Assembly: GCF_001625215.2 (NCBI RefSeq)
Contig: NC_030384.2
Coordinates: 43,558,390 to 43,622,389, forward strand
DNA length: 64,000 bases
Source of the DNA: Daucus carota subsp. sativus
Lineage: Eukaryota; Streptophyta; Magnoliopsida; Apiales; Apiaceae
Reading direction: 5' to 3'
Positions 1 to 11,918 of this stretch are shown piece after piece (positions within the stretch are counted from its first letter, which is position 1; each line of letters opens with the position of its first letter). The position numbers were made by a program, and so were the translations under genes. The notes under the pieces are model-generated. The model was given only the letters and a program-made list of their open reading frames with translations. It was not told where the DNA came from and did no database searches.

Positions 1-2432
1 ATCAAGGAAGTTATGCCTGAGCAATATAAGCACATGTTGAAAGGGCCTTCTTTGAAAGTTGACTTGCACACTGGGGCTATCGCGGAGACGGTGTTGACCT
101 TTACAATTACCTTTGCTGTGCTTTTCATTGTTCTGAGGGGTCCCAGGAGCCCAATTGTGAAGACATGGTTGCTTGCCATGTCAACTGTAACGTTGATTGT
201 CCTCGGCGCCAGTTATACAGGTCCTTCTATGAATCCAGCAAACGTAAGTGCCGCAATCTTTCTCTATTTTATATATTGAAAGGGGAAGACACTTTTTAAC
301 CTTAGAGTTGCACTAATCAATGCTTAAAACTTTTTCAATCGTGACAATCAAAGATCGGCACCTATAAGTATGTTAATATAAACAGCTTTCTTTTTCGCTT
401 ATTTTCCTCAAGCTCTTTGCCACGGCTTTTACAGTGTCATTCCACAAAACATAATATGCATAAGTGAAACCATTTCCAACATCTGGTTTAGTTGATTCTA
501 TGTACAACACATTTCTCTCCCAAATTTTTTATCCTCACTAGATCCCACAGCAACATCTCAGGTAAAGATGGGTAGCAACCTCTCAGGACTTGGGCTTTGT
601 AAGGATCATTAATTCTTTTCCATCTGGAGCTAGGACACAGTAGATTAAATGTAATATACGATCCCTTTCTCCCCACAAGTTATGATAAATAAGATGACCT
701 AGGAAATCGCTCCCATATTTGGTTCAACTACTGGAGATTCGGGTTACTACCACTTACCCTTAACATATTGATCACGTCGGCACAAGCTCCAGATTAAATG
801 CTAACAGAATATGTTTGCAACCAGCCTATACTTTGGTCTTACCTCGTCTAGTTTAGTAGCATCCTAGATTCCCGCTCACCAATATTTCTGCACATTATCA
901 TCGGGTGTAGGTGCAGCTACTTTGTTCACCAATATTAACAGCCGCTTAAAAAAGTGTCAAATGAAAATGTATTTACAAACAAGATACACACTTTCAAGGT
1001 AAATTGTATCTAAGCTGGTGCAGGTCACACTTGGCATGTGTTTAGACGTGAGCACTAAATATTTTTTTAAACGTAGTTATTGCACGCCTTGCGCGAATAT
1101 GTGTATCTCGACATCATGCTAATGTCTTTTTGCTTCCAGATAGAAATAATTTTATTACGTCATGATTGAATTTAGAGCTACAGTATACCTATGTATTAGG
1201 ATAGAATTTGAGCATATTTTTTCTTTTGTGGTTAACCTCTTTCAGTTCAGTATTTTTTCCAGTTTCCTTTTAAACCGAATTTCTGGCTTGTTTCTTTAGG
1301 AAAGTTCTTACTCTACAGACTTGTTTGCAAATTTGTTTTTGTTCTTTATAAGATAAAACACTGTTGTTAAGACCCGAATCAGCTGCATGTGCTAGCACAG
1401 GCACATATTGTGAACCGGAAAAAGATAATTTTGGTGCAACTAGCCTACTAACTCACCCATGAACCAACACTCCAAGCATACTGCCAGCAAGAACCGTTAC
1501 AATCCTTATCATTCGTTTAATGTTTTGATTTTGAAACTTTTCAGATATATATAACTATGTTCAGGTTTCCTAGTACCGTTGGAGCCGCAACTGGCCATAA
1601 ATGATGGGAGTCCGAGTCTCTGTAGAAGAGGCTTGTTTACAAGTTAGTTTTAAAATTTAAGACACCTTAAATGAAAGCTTACGTAGGTGTCTAAATTCTC
1701 TGTTATATTTTCAACTCACATATTGTAAGCAGTTGTAGAAGCCTGATCCTACCGCCTCTACAGTTAACACATACCTTAGACTTGTGTGTCACACTGTACT
1801 AATAAAATAAGGCATGTATATCCACATTGTTCTGGGTTGCTTTTATCATACACCTCTTTTCTGTTTTGACTATATATTGTATGCCTGTTCTTGATCCTAC
1901 GTCGAGGCATCTTATCAGTTTACTTTCTGCTTCTCTCCCCATTGTCACTTCATGCCATTTTTCTTAATTTCAACTATTACTTATCGCTGCCAAATACCTA
2001 ATGAGGTCAGGTGATACTTAAGAAGGAAGTATAGTACTGTTTGCCATATGATAGTGTGCTTCATTATATCATCTTTTCAAGTATGAGTCCTGGGTATTCA
2101 ACTTTCAACAGACTATCAATCAATTAGACGTGTATGTTAGTATAACTTGAATGTTGAGAGTTCTATGGTTGTATTACCATTTGTCCTAACAAATACAATT
2201 CAAAGCTTGTAGATAATTTCAGAATTGTTTTGCATTGGTTTTTTAATCTAATATATATTCACGGCATATATGTTCATCTCTGCAGGCCTTTGGCTGGGCA
2301 TACGTGAACAACAGACACAACACATGGGATCATTTATATGTTTACTGGATATGCCCCTTTGTCGGCGCCATTTTATCTGCTTGGATTTTCCGTGCAATTT
2401 TCCCACCCCCTGTAAAGCAGAAGAAAGCCTAA
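1..2432 (+). CDS. SIP1: SIP1-type aquaporin, 3' part (5' end outside window)
   Basis: Small basic intrinsic proteins are plant aquaporins, mostly of the endoplasmic reticulum, that pass water. Two coding exons are visible: 1-243 (already open at base 1, phase 0) and 2286-2432, joined by a 2.04-kb GT-AG intron. Together they give 129 residues of an expected roughly 240. The fragment shows a transmembrane stretch (ETVLTFTITFAVLFIVL), a second one (TWLLAMSTVTLIVLGASYTG), and the second asparagine-proline-alanine pore motif (SMNPAN) exactly at the splice junction. The second exon continues with AFGWAYVNNRHNTWDH and a last membrane helix (YVYWICPFVGAILSAWIF). The lysine-rich end KQKKA is typical of SIPs and may act as an ER signal. 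The first pore motif lies upstream of the window, so SIP1-1 versus SIP1-2 cannot be decided. Confidence 0.9.
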
Positions 2433-3541
2433 ACTGCCAGATGCAGAGGAATTCAGCATCTGTCCTGATATTCAGATACAAATCTGGATTATTATTAGTC
2501 TTAGATTTGAACTTGGATTGTGGATTAATGCAGTAGTAAACAAATTCAGCAGATTGTATCTGTATTTACATTGCTGAGCTACTGCTTTGCATAATATACC
2601 AACTTTCTAGTAAATTATTAGAAGTTACTATCTGTCTCGTGAACTTGGGATAATGCATTCGGACAAGGGCCTATGCGATTACTTAGGAGTTCTTAGCATT
2701 TAAACACAACCATCTCTTTCACAACCAACGGGTCGATAATTGAGTTTTGTCTTTATTTTTCACAAGATAATAATATTTCAGTTTTAGTAAGTTGAGCTAA
2801 AAAAACATATCAGTGTTGCATCATACTCCCTCGGGTTCTTTTTATAAGTTCTTTAGACTACTTAAAATTATTTTTTCTGAAATCTTTTTTTCTGAATTAA
2901 AATATAAGAAATATATTTTTATTTTAGAAAAGAAAATTTTAAAAAATTAGTTCTATATATGTGGTCAAAACGTCTAGATTTATGTGTAAAAAGGTGACTT
3001 ATATTTTGGACCCGAGGAAGTAGATTATTCAAGCATTTCAGGATCAAATTTGTCTAACATAAAATTTAATTAGTAAATTTACTCATTACAGAGAGACATA
3101 ATTTCTCACCTTAATCTAAAAATTAATACGAAGCAAGTTGTTAAATTAAATAAAATAAAAGGTTGAAGTAAAGTAGAATAAAGAAGAGTAATTCAAAACG
3201 AAGCGCCCAAGCCCAACTTTACTGAAAATTCAAGAAACAACTAACCCAAGCAACCAAGCCCCATTATTTGATAAATACTCTTCGGATCGGCCCGTTGATT
3301 TCACTCATCAGACCACCGGCGGCATTGCCTATTTCCGGCCGCCGTAATCTGCAAATACGTCGCCGGTCGATCTGTAAACACTTATCAAGCAGCACCAAAA
3401 GGAGAGCTGGAGTCCGTACAAGAGTCTCAGTCCCTGAAGCCTCCTTCAACCTCCGCCGGAACCGGTCAGATCCGGTACCGATCGCCGTCCGCTGCTGAAC
3501 TCGTCGACGTTCAGTCTCAGTCTCAACTCGCTGACAAAACT
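2433..3541. other. SIP1-apyrase intergenic region
   Basis: This holds the SIP1 3' UTR, an AT-rich spacer with one Stowaway-like MITE (2826-3020), and the apyrase promoter and leader. The leader from about 3260 is much richer in G and C than its surroundings. Short open frames in both directions at 3264-3498 lie in this leader and do not resemble a protein. Confidence 0.6.
2826..3020. mobile_element. Stowaway-like MITE (TA target site)
   Basis: A 195-bp element with terminal inverted repeats (left CTCCCTCGGGTTC, right GACCCGAGGAAG), flanked by TA on both sides (2824-2825 and 3021-3022). The inner ends (TTATAAGT...ACTTATAT) also pair. These are the features of Tc1/mariner-type Stowaway MITEs. 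It has no coding capacity. Confidence 0.75.
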
Positions 3542-5761
3542 ATGAAGCGCAATCGCCAGTCGTTTTCGGATAAGTTTCATAGAAACCGAGGCTTAATTCT
3601 AGTCATTTCGGTGCCTCTAGTTTTAGTTACATTCGTTTTGTTTGTTATGCCTACTCGTGACGACGCCGTTCCGTTGAATCGCAAAATTTCGCCTAGTTCT
3701 GGCGGGGATTACAAGTACGCTGTCATTTTCGATGCCGGTAGCTCCGGTAGCAGAGTTCACGTGTTCTGTTTTGATAAGCATTTGGATCTGGTTCCTATTG
3801 GCAATGAGCTTGAGCTTTTCATACAGGTATTTTTGCTATTTCACTTTGTGCTGTATCTTATTGCTACGTTTGTTATATGAACTTTTCGGAAATAAACTTT
3901 GTATTCATTGAACTTTGCGTCCTGGCATTGGCTCGAAGTGAACTTCTTGTAATTAAATCTGTGTGGATCCTAATCAACATACGCATTAACTTTGGAATTA
4001 GTACAAGTATATATGTAACTCATTCTTGCAATGTACCTTACATTTCTCTACTGTTGAAAGCTAGACAGTGTCCTTGTTATTTAATAACTAATAATCATGT
4101 TTTTTTACTTTTCAGTTTCATGTCAAAATAAATCAGATGTGATTGTTTGATGAGTTAAAGAACTTAATATATATTTTAGAATTATGATATAGTAAACAAG
4201 AGTAATCATAGAAATGCATGAATAATTTTATCAGGATGCAGAGTAGAAAGTGCAACACATGGTTTAACTCAACAAGCAGGGATGCTTATTTGTTTTATAA
4301 TAGTTACCCAGCAATTCATGTCGTCTTCTTTTTCAAATGATTTAATTGAAGGATCAATAACATACTGCTGTATTATAACCAGAAAAAGCCAGGGTTGAGT
4401 GCATATCCAACTGATCCAAAGGCTGCAGCACTCTCTCTACAATCCCTTTTGGAGAAAGCTGAGGCTGTTGTTCCTCCTGAGCTGCGGTCTAAAACAGCAG
4501 TCAAAGTTGGGGTCAGTGAGTTTTATGGCTTAAATGTTATATAATTCTATGTAGACAAGTACCTCGTAACACGTTTCAGTAATGTCTTTTAGTATGCTTT
4601 CCTGAATAAGATTGGTGTGTTGTCTATTTAGGCGACAGCAGGTCTACGACAATTGGGAGTTGAGGCATCTGACAAAATCTTGCAATCGGTAGGGGTGCTA
4701 GAAATCTATTTATATTTCTTTTTTAATGTTTTCCTTGATGTCTCTCTTACTCATGGCTTTGATCTTTCACCCACCCACCGAAGGTTAGAGATTATCTCAA
4801 GGATGGCAGCAACCTCAAAGCCAAATCTGATTGGGTGACTGTTCTTGATGGATCACAGGAGGGTGCTTATCAGTGGGTAGGCTAAGACAATTGTATTTTT
4901 ATAATTTTTTTTACATATTTTTTGGTACCCTTAAAGTGTGAATTGTTATATTTTCTTAGGCTAACTGGTTAATTACTAAAATGCGTCTGACATGCATCGA
5001 TTATCATTATTGTATATAATTTTCCCACACCTTCAAGGAGAATATTTAGCTTTACCACCTTCGAACTATCACTAATTTGTATATAAGCATAGGTGGTTTT
5101 GCAGTGCTTTCGCTATTTTCTTATGGAACAGTTTGCATGCTTTTCTCTTTTATGCTTGTGCAGGTGACCCTAAACTATTTGTTAGGACGCTTAGGGAAAA
5201 AATATTCGGATACTGTTGGAGTAGTTGACCTTGGAGGTGGATCTGTTCAGATGGCATATGCGATCTCAGAGAGCGATGCTGCCAAGGCTCCAAAAGCAAC
5301 AAGTGGAGAGGATTCATATGTGAAGGAGATGTTCCTGAAGGGAACAAAATATTACCTTTATGTTCACAGGTTACCCTCTCTCTTTATCTCTGGTTAACTG
5401 TTATTTGCACTGATGAAGCATTACATTATCTCTTTGACATAGTTGCAGTTCTTTGTTTGAGGCATATATGTTTTTTTTCTTATACTTTGTACAGTTACTT
5501 GCACTATGGTTTATTGGCAGCTCGAGCTGAGATATTAAAAGTTACTGAAGATTCTGGAAGCCCGTGCATTGTGCCAGGCTTTGATGGTATGTCCGGTATT
5601 TTTAGTTGTGTAAATATTCTTACTAATTGATAACTAGACAAAGTACCTGTTAATATTTAGAATTAGAATTCAAAGTATGATACTGACCTTTTTTGAAACA
5701 TATGATGCACTTTTTCCTTGAAAAATGAAATTATGGGTGGAATATGTTTTAATCCCCCACT

Positions 5762-5800
<39 letters not shown>

Positions 5801-8796
5801 TGCTTGGTCATCTGATAGAACTCCCCCACCAAATTCCGGAAGTCTCATTTCTAATGCTTCAGCTTCACGTGGTACATTAATGATTAGTGTATTAGAAATG
5901 TACATTATCTACTCTGCACGTTAATGAAAAGAATTAATGAAGTGATATTAGAAGTTGTCGACTTTTTGCTACATAGCAAATGACATGAATTAACCGTTCA
6001 ACTGAACAGGCATAACTTGCAGATCTATTTCTATTATAAGTTGTTTGCTAAATTTTGTTTTCTTTAGTGTTGCATTTCAATACTACTGTACTGTGTAAGG
6101 TGTTAGCAACTGCCATTTCTTGTATAGGGTCATATCATAGCTTAATTATTAGGATTAGATAAGAGCAACATGCACAACAAACATGTACTTTCGAATACAA
6201 AATTGGTTTTCCAAGTATTAGAAAATATTGAAGTACTGTGGTGCCTATAAATAGGGTTAACTAAGTTCATTGTGAACAGGAAACGTGTACTTTAGGATAC
6301 AAAATAGATTTTATAAGTATAAGAGAATACCAAAGTAGACTTAGAGGCTGCTACTAGATGCTTAACAAGACAGTAGGCACCAAAAAGTAATGATGCTGCT
6401 AAACTAGTACATCAATCCGGAAAGGTCTCGGGGCATTTGATTTTGGATTGGAACCGTGTTGAATTTAAAATGTTAATTGTATGGGAAGGCTCAAAATGTC
6501 AAAATTGAATGTATAGACAAGAATATGTCCGCTGTTTTCAGAAAAATGTTAGGAGAGTTCTTTAAAGCGTTATATACCAACTTTACTGTAATTGTGTACT
6601 ACTGACTTAACTTAGGAGCCCCATGATTAGGTTGTCGTTGAACTGCTCTTGTCATGCAGGGAATATTATATGTTTAGTAACGTATCAGTTATAACTGAAA
6701 AGTAAAACCAAGGCAAAAGTAGTTTTGTGTGTTTGTTAAATTTTGACTTACGATATTGAAGTTAAATTTCAAAGAAAAAAGGAGAGGTGCTTATTCCCGC
6801 GACTTATTTCAGAATTGCAATATCTATTTTAAAAAATTAAAATTTAACCTCACCACATGTAAATTATAATTTTTTTTGTTATCTTTTTTTTTTTCCTTAG
6901 TGACTTGTGAGATACATTTTCATTTAAACAATCCAAAATGTTAGTGACATGTAAGGAAAAATATCCTTGTGTTTGGGTACGAATCCAGTTAGAAATAGAC
7001 ATCATATATTTCAACTTCTTAGCAAAAAAAGCATTTAATGAAATTTATATTCCTGAAGGTAGGCAAGTGAGGCAGGCAAAAGTATAAAAATACTTGTGTT
7101 GGGGACCTGGGGAGTGAATCCACCTATAAGCAAACAAAGACTTAAATATTTGAAGCCTGAGGGAGTGGCATTGCAAAATTTAAGCCAAATAATGAGCCCT
7201 CCTGTAATATATGCCATTTTCTTAACCTATAATTACATGCAGATTTACTTTATCTCGCAGTATTATTGAGCATGTGACATAAACCATGTCTGACCAACCA
7301 GCATGTATATAACACCAAAGTCCACACAGTTTGGGAAATGCAAATGGTTGAGAATTAATGCCCTCATCTCTGTGATGTTCACTATCAGATGGCAACTGAT
7401 GTGTATAAACAAGTTAGGGAAAGGAGTGAACGTGAAATTACTTCTTTATTATATATGGGGCTACAGGCTACTATACACTGAAGAGGCACTACTGAGCTAT
7501 ATGTTACTTTGGGGTCAATTGTGGCATATTTAAGTAGCCAACCAATATGTATTAATATATTATCACTTCATTATTCATAAGAGCATACGAGGTAATTTCC
7601 TTGTGAAACTAACTGAAATAATATATATAGTCTTTACAAGTATCATGGGTTGTATAATATGGTCACTATAGATGGCAATTGGCAACTGATATTAAATAAA
7701 CAAGTTGGTAACTTATCGTAGTTTGGTTTACTACTATTTTTTATTCATCTTGAGAAAACAGTGAACGTGTAATGCTTCTTTATAATAAAAGCATTACTGC
7801 ACTAGTATTTACTGAAGAGGCACTACTGAGCTATATGTACTTTTTGGGTCAATTGTGGCATATCCAGACTCCAGTAGCTATTTGCTATTAGTATATCGTC
7901 ATTTCATTATTCTTAAACTTGTTAAAATGATTTTTTAGCACAGGAGGTAATTTCCTTGGGATAATAATTGTGACAATATATGGTCACTTTGGTTTAGAAT
8001 CATTGCCAACTTTACCTTGTCTTGTGACACCATAGCTAATAAATGCTTTTAGGGACTTACAAATACGGAGGAGCGGTTTACAAAGCATCACATTCTCCAT
8101 CGGGTTCGAGTATGCAAAAGTGCAGAGAAGTAGCTACAAAGGCCCTTAAAGTAAACGAGTCTGTATGTACCCATATGAAATGCACATTTGGTGGGGTGTG
8201 GAATGGTGGAGGTGGTGACGGACAGAAGAATCTTTTTGTTGCATCATTTTTCTTTGATAGGGCTGCTGAGGTATGTCAGTTTTTTGTTCAAGTGTTATGA
8301 GCTCTGACAGTAGAAGTTAAATTTCGAGCAGTAGCTGCCAAACTGTGTTGACTGTTATATTGTTACACATAGGCTGGTTTTATCGATAAAGAACTGCCGG
8401 TTGTCAAAGTCCGTCCTGTAGATTTTGAGAATGCTGCTAAGCGTGCTTGTGAAACAAGTCTTAAGGAGGCCAAATCAACGTACCCTAAAGTAGAGGCGGA
8501 TAATCTGCCATACTTGTGTATGGACCTTGTCTATCAGTTCACATTGCTGGTAGATGGATTTGGTAAGTTACCTTCTGCAGCATGACATCTTAAAAAATTG
8601 GAACTGTGGGCAGAGATTTTGATTTATTAATGACTTAATGAGCTCTTCTTAATCATTGACTGCTTGTGCCTTTTCTTAAATAGCCTTGGATCCGTGGCAA
8701 GAGATTACATTGGTGAAGCAAGTCAAATACCAAAATTCTCTAGTTGAAGCAGCATGGCCATTAGGCAGTGCAATTGATGTAGTCTCATCATCATAG
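3542..8796 (+). CDS. APY: Apyrase (nucleoside triphosphate diphosphohydrolase), APY1/APY2 type
   Basis: Removes terminal phosphates from NTPs and NDPs; the Arabidopsis APY1/2 relatives act mainly in the Golgi and affect growth. Nine exons: 3542-3826, 4383-4511, 4632-4688, 4784-4876, 5164-5369, 5495-5586, 8053-8270, 8373-8562, 8684-8796. They give 460 residues, normal for the family. A single N-terminal membrane anchor lies at about 17-36, after a basic tail (type II). All apyrase conserved regions are visible: ACR1 [12 protein letters not shown] (64-75), ACR2 KVGATAGLR (to 144), ACR3 [11 protein letters not shown] (178-188), ACR4 [14 protein letters not shown] (206-219) and the C-terminal [10 protein letters not shown]. 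The ACR3 tryptophan is the last codon before the intron at 4877. Intron 6 (5587-8052) is large and carries old duplications and a TG microsatellite. ATG 3542 is the first in frame and precedes the anchor. Confidence 0.95.
5764..5798. repeat. (TG)n microsatellite in apyrase intron 6
   Basis: An uninterrupted run of about 17 TG dinucleotides. Open frames on both strands across it (5663-5924) are products of the repeat, not genes. Confidence 0.95.
6180..6340. repeat. Short diverged direct duplication in apyrase intron 6
   Basis: Two blocks of about 56 bp read in parallel with many substitutions. One runs from ACATGTACTTTCGAATACAA near 6181 to about 6237; the other from ACGTGTACTTTAGGATACAA near 6283 to about 6338. 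Both continue with TTTT, AAGTAT, AGA and AATA at matching spacing. Confidence 0.6.
7391..7957. repeat. Diverged tandem duplication in apyrase intron 6
   Basis: Blocks 7391-7603 and 7681-7957 start with the same GGCAACTGAT and share ATAAACAAGTT and GTGAACGTG. Both hold a nearly identical core (CTGAAGAGGCACTACTGAGC, then GAGCTATATGT, then GGGTCAATTGTGGCATAT) and end with GGTAATTTCCTTG. The second copy has gained extra bases. This is an old segmental tandem duplication confined to the intron. Confidence 0.8.
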
Positions 8797-9945
8797 CAAC
8801 TCAAACTTCTGTAGCATTATCCACAATGGGACTGCAGTAGTGGTCTAACGTCCAATTGCTACTGCAGTTCTCAAATCCGGCTATCATATGCTTAAAGCTC
8901 TCGAGCCCGAGCAGAGAAATTGATTCACTTTGTTTTTGTCCCATATTTGAGTCGATAGTTCATATTTTCGGTTGTGTCAAAAATAATGATAATCCAAAGT
9001 TCCGTAAATCTTCTTCTGTAATTAGTATAGCAAATTATGCTGATTTAAGACTTTATGAAGTACTTATTGAAATTAATTGGTTCTGTTCGCCATTATTGTC
9101 ACAATATGGTCTGCTAAGCGTTTGCGCTAACTCAAAGTCAATTACTTGTTTGCCTGCAATTTCCCTTCGGAATGCTGATATTCACACATGATGTTAATTT
9201 CTTCTATCATATCATCCCCACAGTATAAAAACAAGGTTTGAGAGAAGAAATACTTAACCTGGTAGAATCTGAATCGATGAGACATACTTTAAAGGTAGCA
9301 GCCTTTTCTATTTTACTTCACAGTTGGTAGCCGAAATGAAGAATGCTGAAAGTCTTGAATCAACTGTTTGAGAATGGAGTAATAATTTACTATTTATTCT
9401 TGTTTGTATTGCCTTAGTTTAGGTTAGAGTAGATGTGTTTGGTAACAGGAGGTAGAGAAGCAGAGAGTTAAGCTACGTGGCCAAACAAACTACTACTAAA
9501 CCAAGTGATGAAAGTCACTATTATTGACCTTTTAGAAATGAAAGCAATCACAACACAAATGATTATGGTTTTGTTTTGTGTTTATTTGGATTCTTGGAGC
9601 ATATCCAGATTTTAGCTAAAAATGAATAAGATATTCGACGAATATAATTAATTATAGAGAATACGTAAAACTTCTCAATCCCAACTAGATGTTCCTTTTA
9701 TCTATCATAATATTAAATGAATATTTTTTTATTTATTATAATTTGAAATAATAATAATAATATTTTTTTTTAAATTATCATCCATTATAATCAATTTCAT
9801 AAAAACATCTTACAAGTGCAGCAGATTATAAATAACTAATTATTAATTTATGTTGAAGTGTACCAAAACTAAGGTCGACGGATTGAGTTGAAATCTCATA
9901 TGCTTGGAGGTTAGAATTATTATCCTAGCAATAAATAAATAAATA

Positions 9946-10018
9946 CTCCCTCCGTCCCATTTTATATGACCTCATTTTCTTTTTGGGACGTCCCAAAAAC
10001 AATGAACCATAATACTTA
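9946..10018. mobile_element. Stowaway-like MITE end, interrupted
   Basis: CTCCCTCCGTCCC preceded by TA (9944-9945) starts a Stowaway-type element. Its interior includes TTTTTGGGACGTCCC, as in the complete copies at 11919-12219 and 58840-59203. After about 75 bp it is broken by the large palindromic element at 10028. Sequence at 11880-11916 (ATTACACCCACTACTTT) resembles the interior of the same family, so this looks like a host element split by later insertions. Its own far terminus is not clear. Confidence 0.55.
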
Positions 10019-10027
10019 TACTATTTT

Positions 10028-11870
10028 GAGTTAATTACAGTTTGTAATCCCTAGGATTGCTCCAAACGCACTTAAGATCCTGAACTATCAAACGTGACAT
10101 AATGCACCCTGAATTTTACATTCCTGTGCAAGTTGTAACCCATAGTCACTATTCCGTCCAAATATGCCGTTAACTTTAACTATTTGAGAGGTAACAGTTT
10201 GTATATTAGTTTCTAACAGTTACTTTACCTCTTGTGACCCCTCAAAAATTATGTATTATATTTTGAAATGGGTTAATTATCAAACTCATCACTGAAGTGG
10301 ACATATGGTATCAACTTCATCACTGATCTCCACGGGGTATCAAGTTGCTCACTAAACTCGCTTAATAGTATCAAACTCATCACTGCTGTTAAAAAAAATA
10401 ACGGAGGTTAGACGGAGTGACAGATTGACGGTTGACGTGGCACATTAATAAAAAAATTGAAGAAAAACAAATGAAAGAAAAAAAAAAGTAGAAAATAGAA
10501 ATGGCACATAATTTGAAGTTTATATGGAAATAAAGTATGCAAACTTTTTATTAAATTGATTTTAGGATGTAATTATCTAAATGAACGTATCGAACTAAAT
10601 TTTAATATATAATTAACTAATAAACAATTAAGATTAACTTTTATATTTTTTTATTAGATTATAATTATTTTTGAATAATATTGAAATGTTTTCTCTTTTA
10701 ATAAATTTTATTTATGTGAATATTATTGTTGGCAAAAAAATATTTTCAAACTTTTTTTATATCACCAACTTTTTTAAAATTTTAAGAAAAGTCTAGAGAA
10801 AGAACATAAGGAAATTCATTTCGATTTTTAACACTTCTATTTCTTTTGGAGTTTCTTGTACCAAACAAAAACATGAAAATAATTATATGTAAATTTAACA
10901 TATGAAGCAACACACATTGTCCAAATCTTCAAAAACAACACATAATATTTAAAAATATTTTTTTGCCAACAATAATATTCACATAAATAAAATTTATTGA
11001 AAGAGAAAACATTTCATTATTATTCAAAAATAATTATAATCTAATAAAAAACATAAAAATTAATCTTAATTGTTTAGTTAATTATATATTAAAATTTAGT
11101 TCCATACATTTATTTAGATAATTATATCCTAAAATCAATTTAATAAAAAGTTTGCATACTTTATTTCCATATAAACTTCAAATTATGTGGCATTTCTATT
11201 TTCTACTTTTTTTTTACTTTCTTTCATTTGTTTTTCTTCAGTCTTTTTTATTAATGTGCCACGTCAACCGCCAATCTGTCACTCCGTCTAACTTCCGTTA
11301 CTTTTTTTAACGGCAGTGATGAGTTTGATACCATTAAACGAGTTTAGTGAGCAACTTGAGACCCCGTGGAGATCAGTGATGAAGTTGATACCATTTGTCC
11401 ACTTCAGTGATAAGTTTGATAATTAACCCATTTTGAAATTATTTTTGAACACACACAACGATGTAAAAAAATTTAAAATAAGTTTTAAAATATGTATCTA
11501 GATTTAGAATCTGAAAATTTATTATTATTTTTACATAAACGATGTAACTTATTTTAAAATTTTAAAATAAATACATATTTTAAAAATTATTTTAATATTT
11601 TTTACATCGTTGTGTGTGTTCAGAAATAATTTCAAAATATAATACATAAACTTTGAGGAGTCACAGGGGGTAAAGTAGCTGTTGGAAACTAATATACACA
11701 CTGTTATCTCTCAAACAGTTAAAGTTAACGGAATATTTGGACGGAATAGTGACTATGGGTTACAACTTGCACGGGAATGTAAAGTTCAGGGTGCATTATG
11801 TCACGTTTGATAGTTCAGGATCTTAAGTGCGTTTGGAGCAATCCTAGGAGTTACAAACTGTAATTAACTC
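10028..11870. mobile_element. Outer long-TIR (MULE-like) non-autonomous element carrying a nested insertion
   Basis: The ends are long inverted repeats: GAGTTAATTACAGTTTGTAA at 10028 faces its complement ending at 11870. Pairing continues through blocks such as TTGCTCCAAACGCACTTAAG and ATAGTCACTATTCCGTCC. A perfect 9-bp direct repeat, TACTATTTT, flanks it (10019-10027 and 11871-11879). Long terminal repeats with a 9-bp target duplication are the mark of Mutator-like elements; no transposase is present. Without the 1.17 kb of nested insertion and duplicated target, the element would be about 670 bp and a nearly continuous palindrome. Its middle also pairs (ACACACAACGATGT near 11450 with ACATCGTTGTGTGTG near 11605). 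Confidence 0.85.
10270..11429. mobile_element. Inner long-TIR palindromic element nested in the outer one
   Basis: Begins GGGTTAATTATCAAACTCAT and ends with a matching complement (TTTGATAATTAACCC). It is flanked by a perfect 10-bp direct repeat, ATTTTGAAAT (10260-10269 and 11430-11439). The arms are long: 10270-10746 pairs with about 10953-11429, leaving roughly 200 bp of spacer. Each arm holds three near-repeats of the ATCACTG / CATCACTG word and the block GTGACAGATTGACGGTTGAC. It contains no open frame of note. Size and target length fit a Mutator-type foldback MITE. Confidence 0.85.
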
Positions 11871-11918
11871 TACTATTTTTGAATACTACTTTTCACTATT
11901 ACACCCACTACTTTTACT

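Noticed and set aside
3264-3498. Overlapping frames before the apyrase start
   Set aside because: They lie in the GC-rich leader; codon pattern and sequence are unlike any protein and differ in frame from the gene.
5663-5924. Open frames on both strands over the TG repeat
   Set aside because: They translate the (TG)n microsatellite into Cys-Val or Thr-His runs inside an apyrase intron.
8856-9191. 111-codon plus-strand open frame
   Set aside because: It lies directly after the apyrase stop, in 3' UTR and spacer, and has no known motif or intron context.
10270-11429. CRISPR-like or origin-like palindrome
   Set aside because: The repeats are two long inverted arms with transposon target duplications, not short regularly spaced direct repeats; the host is a plant.
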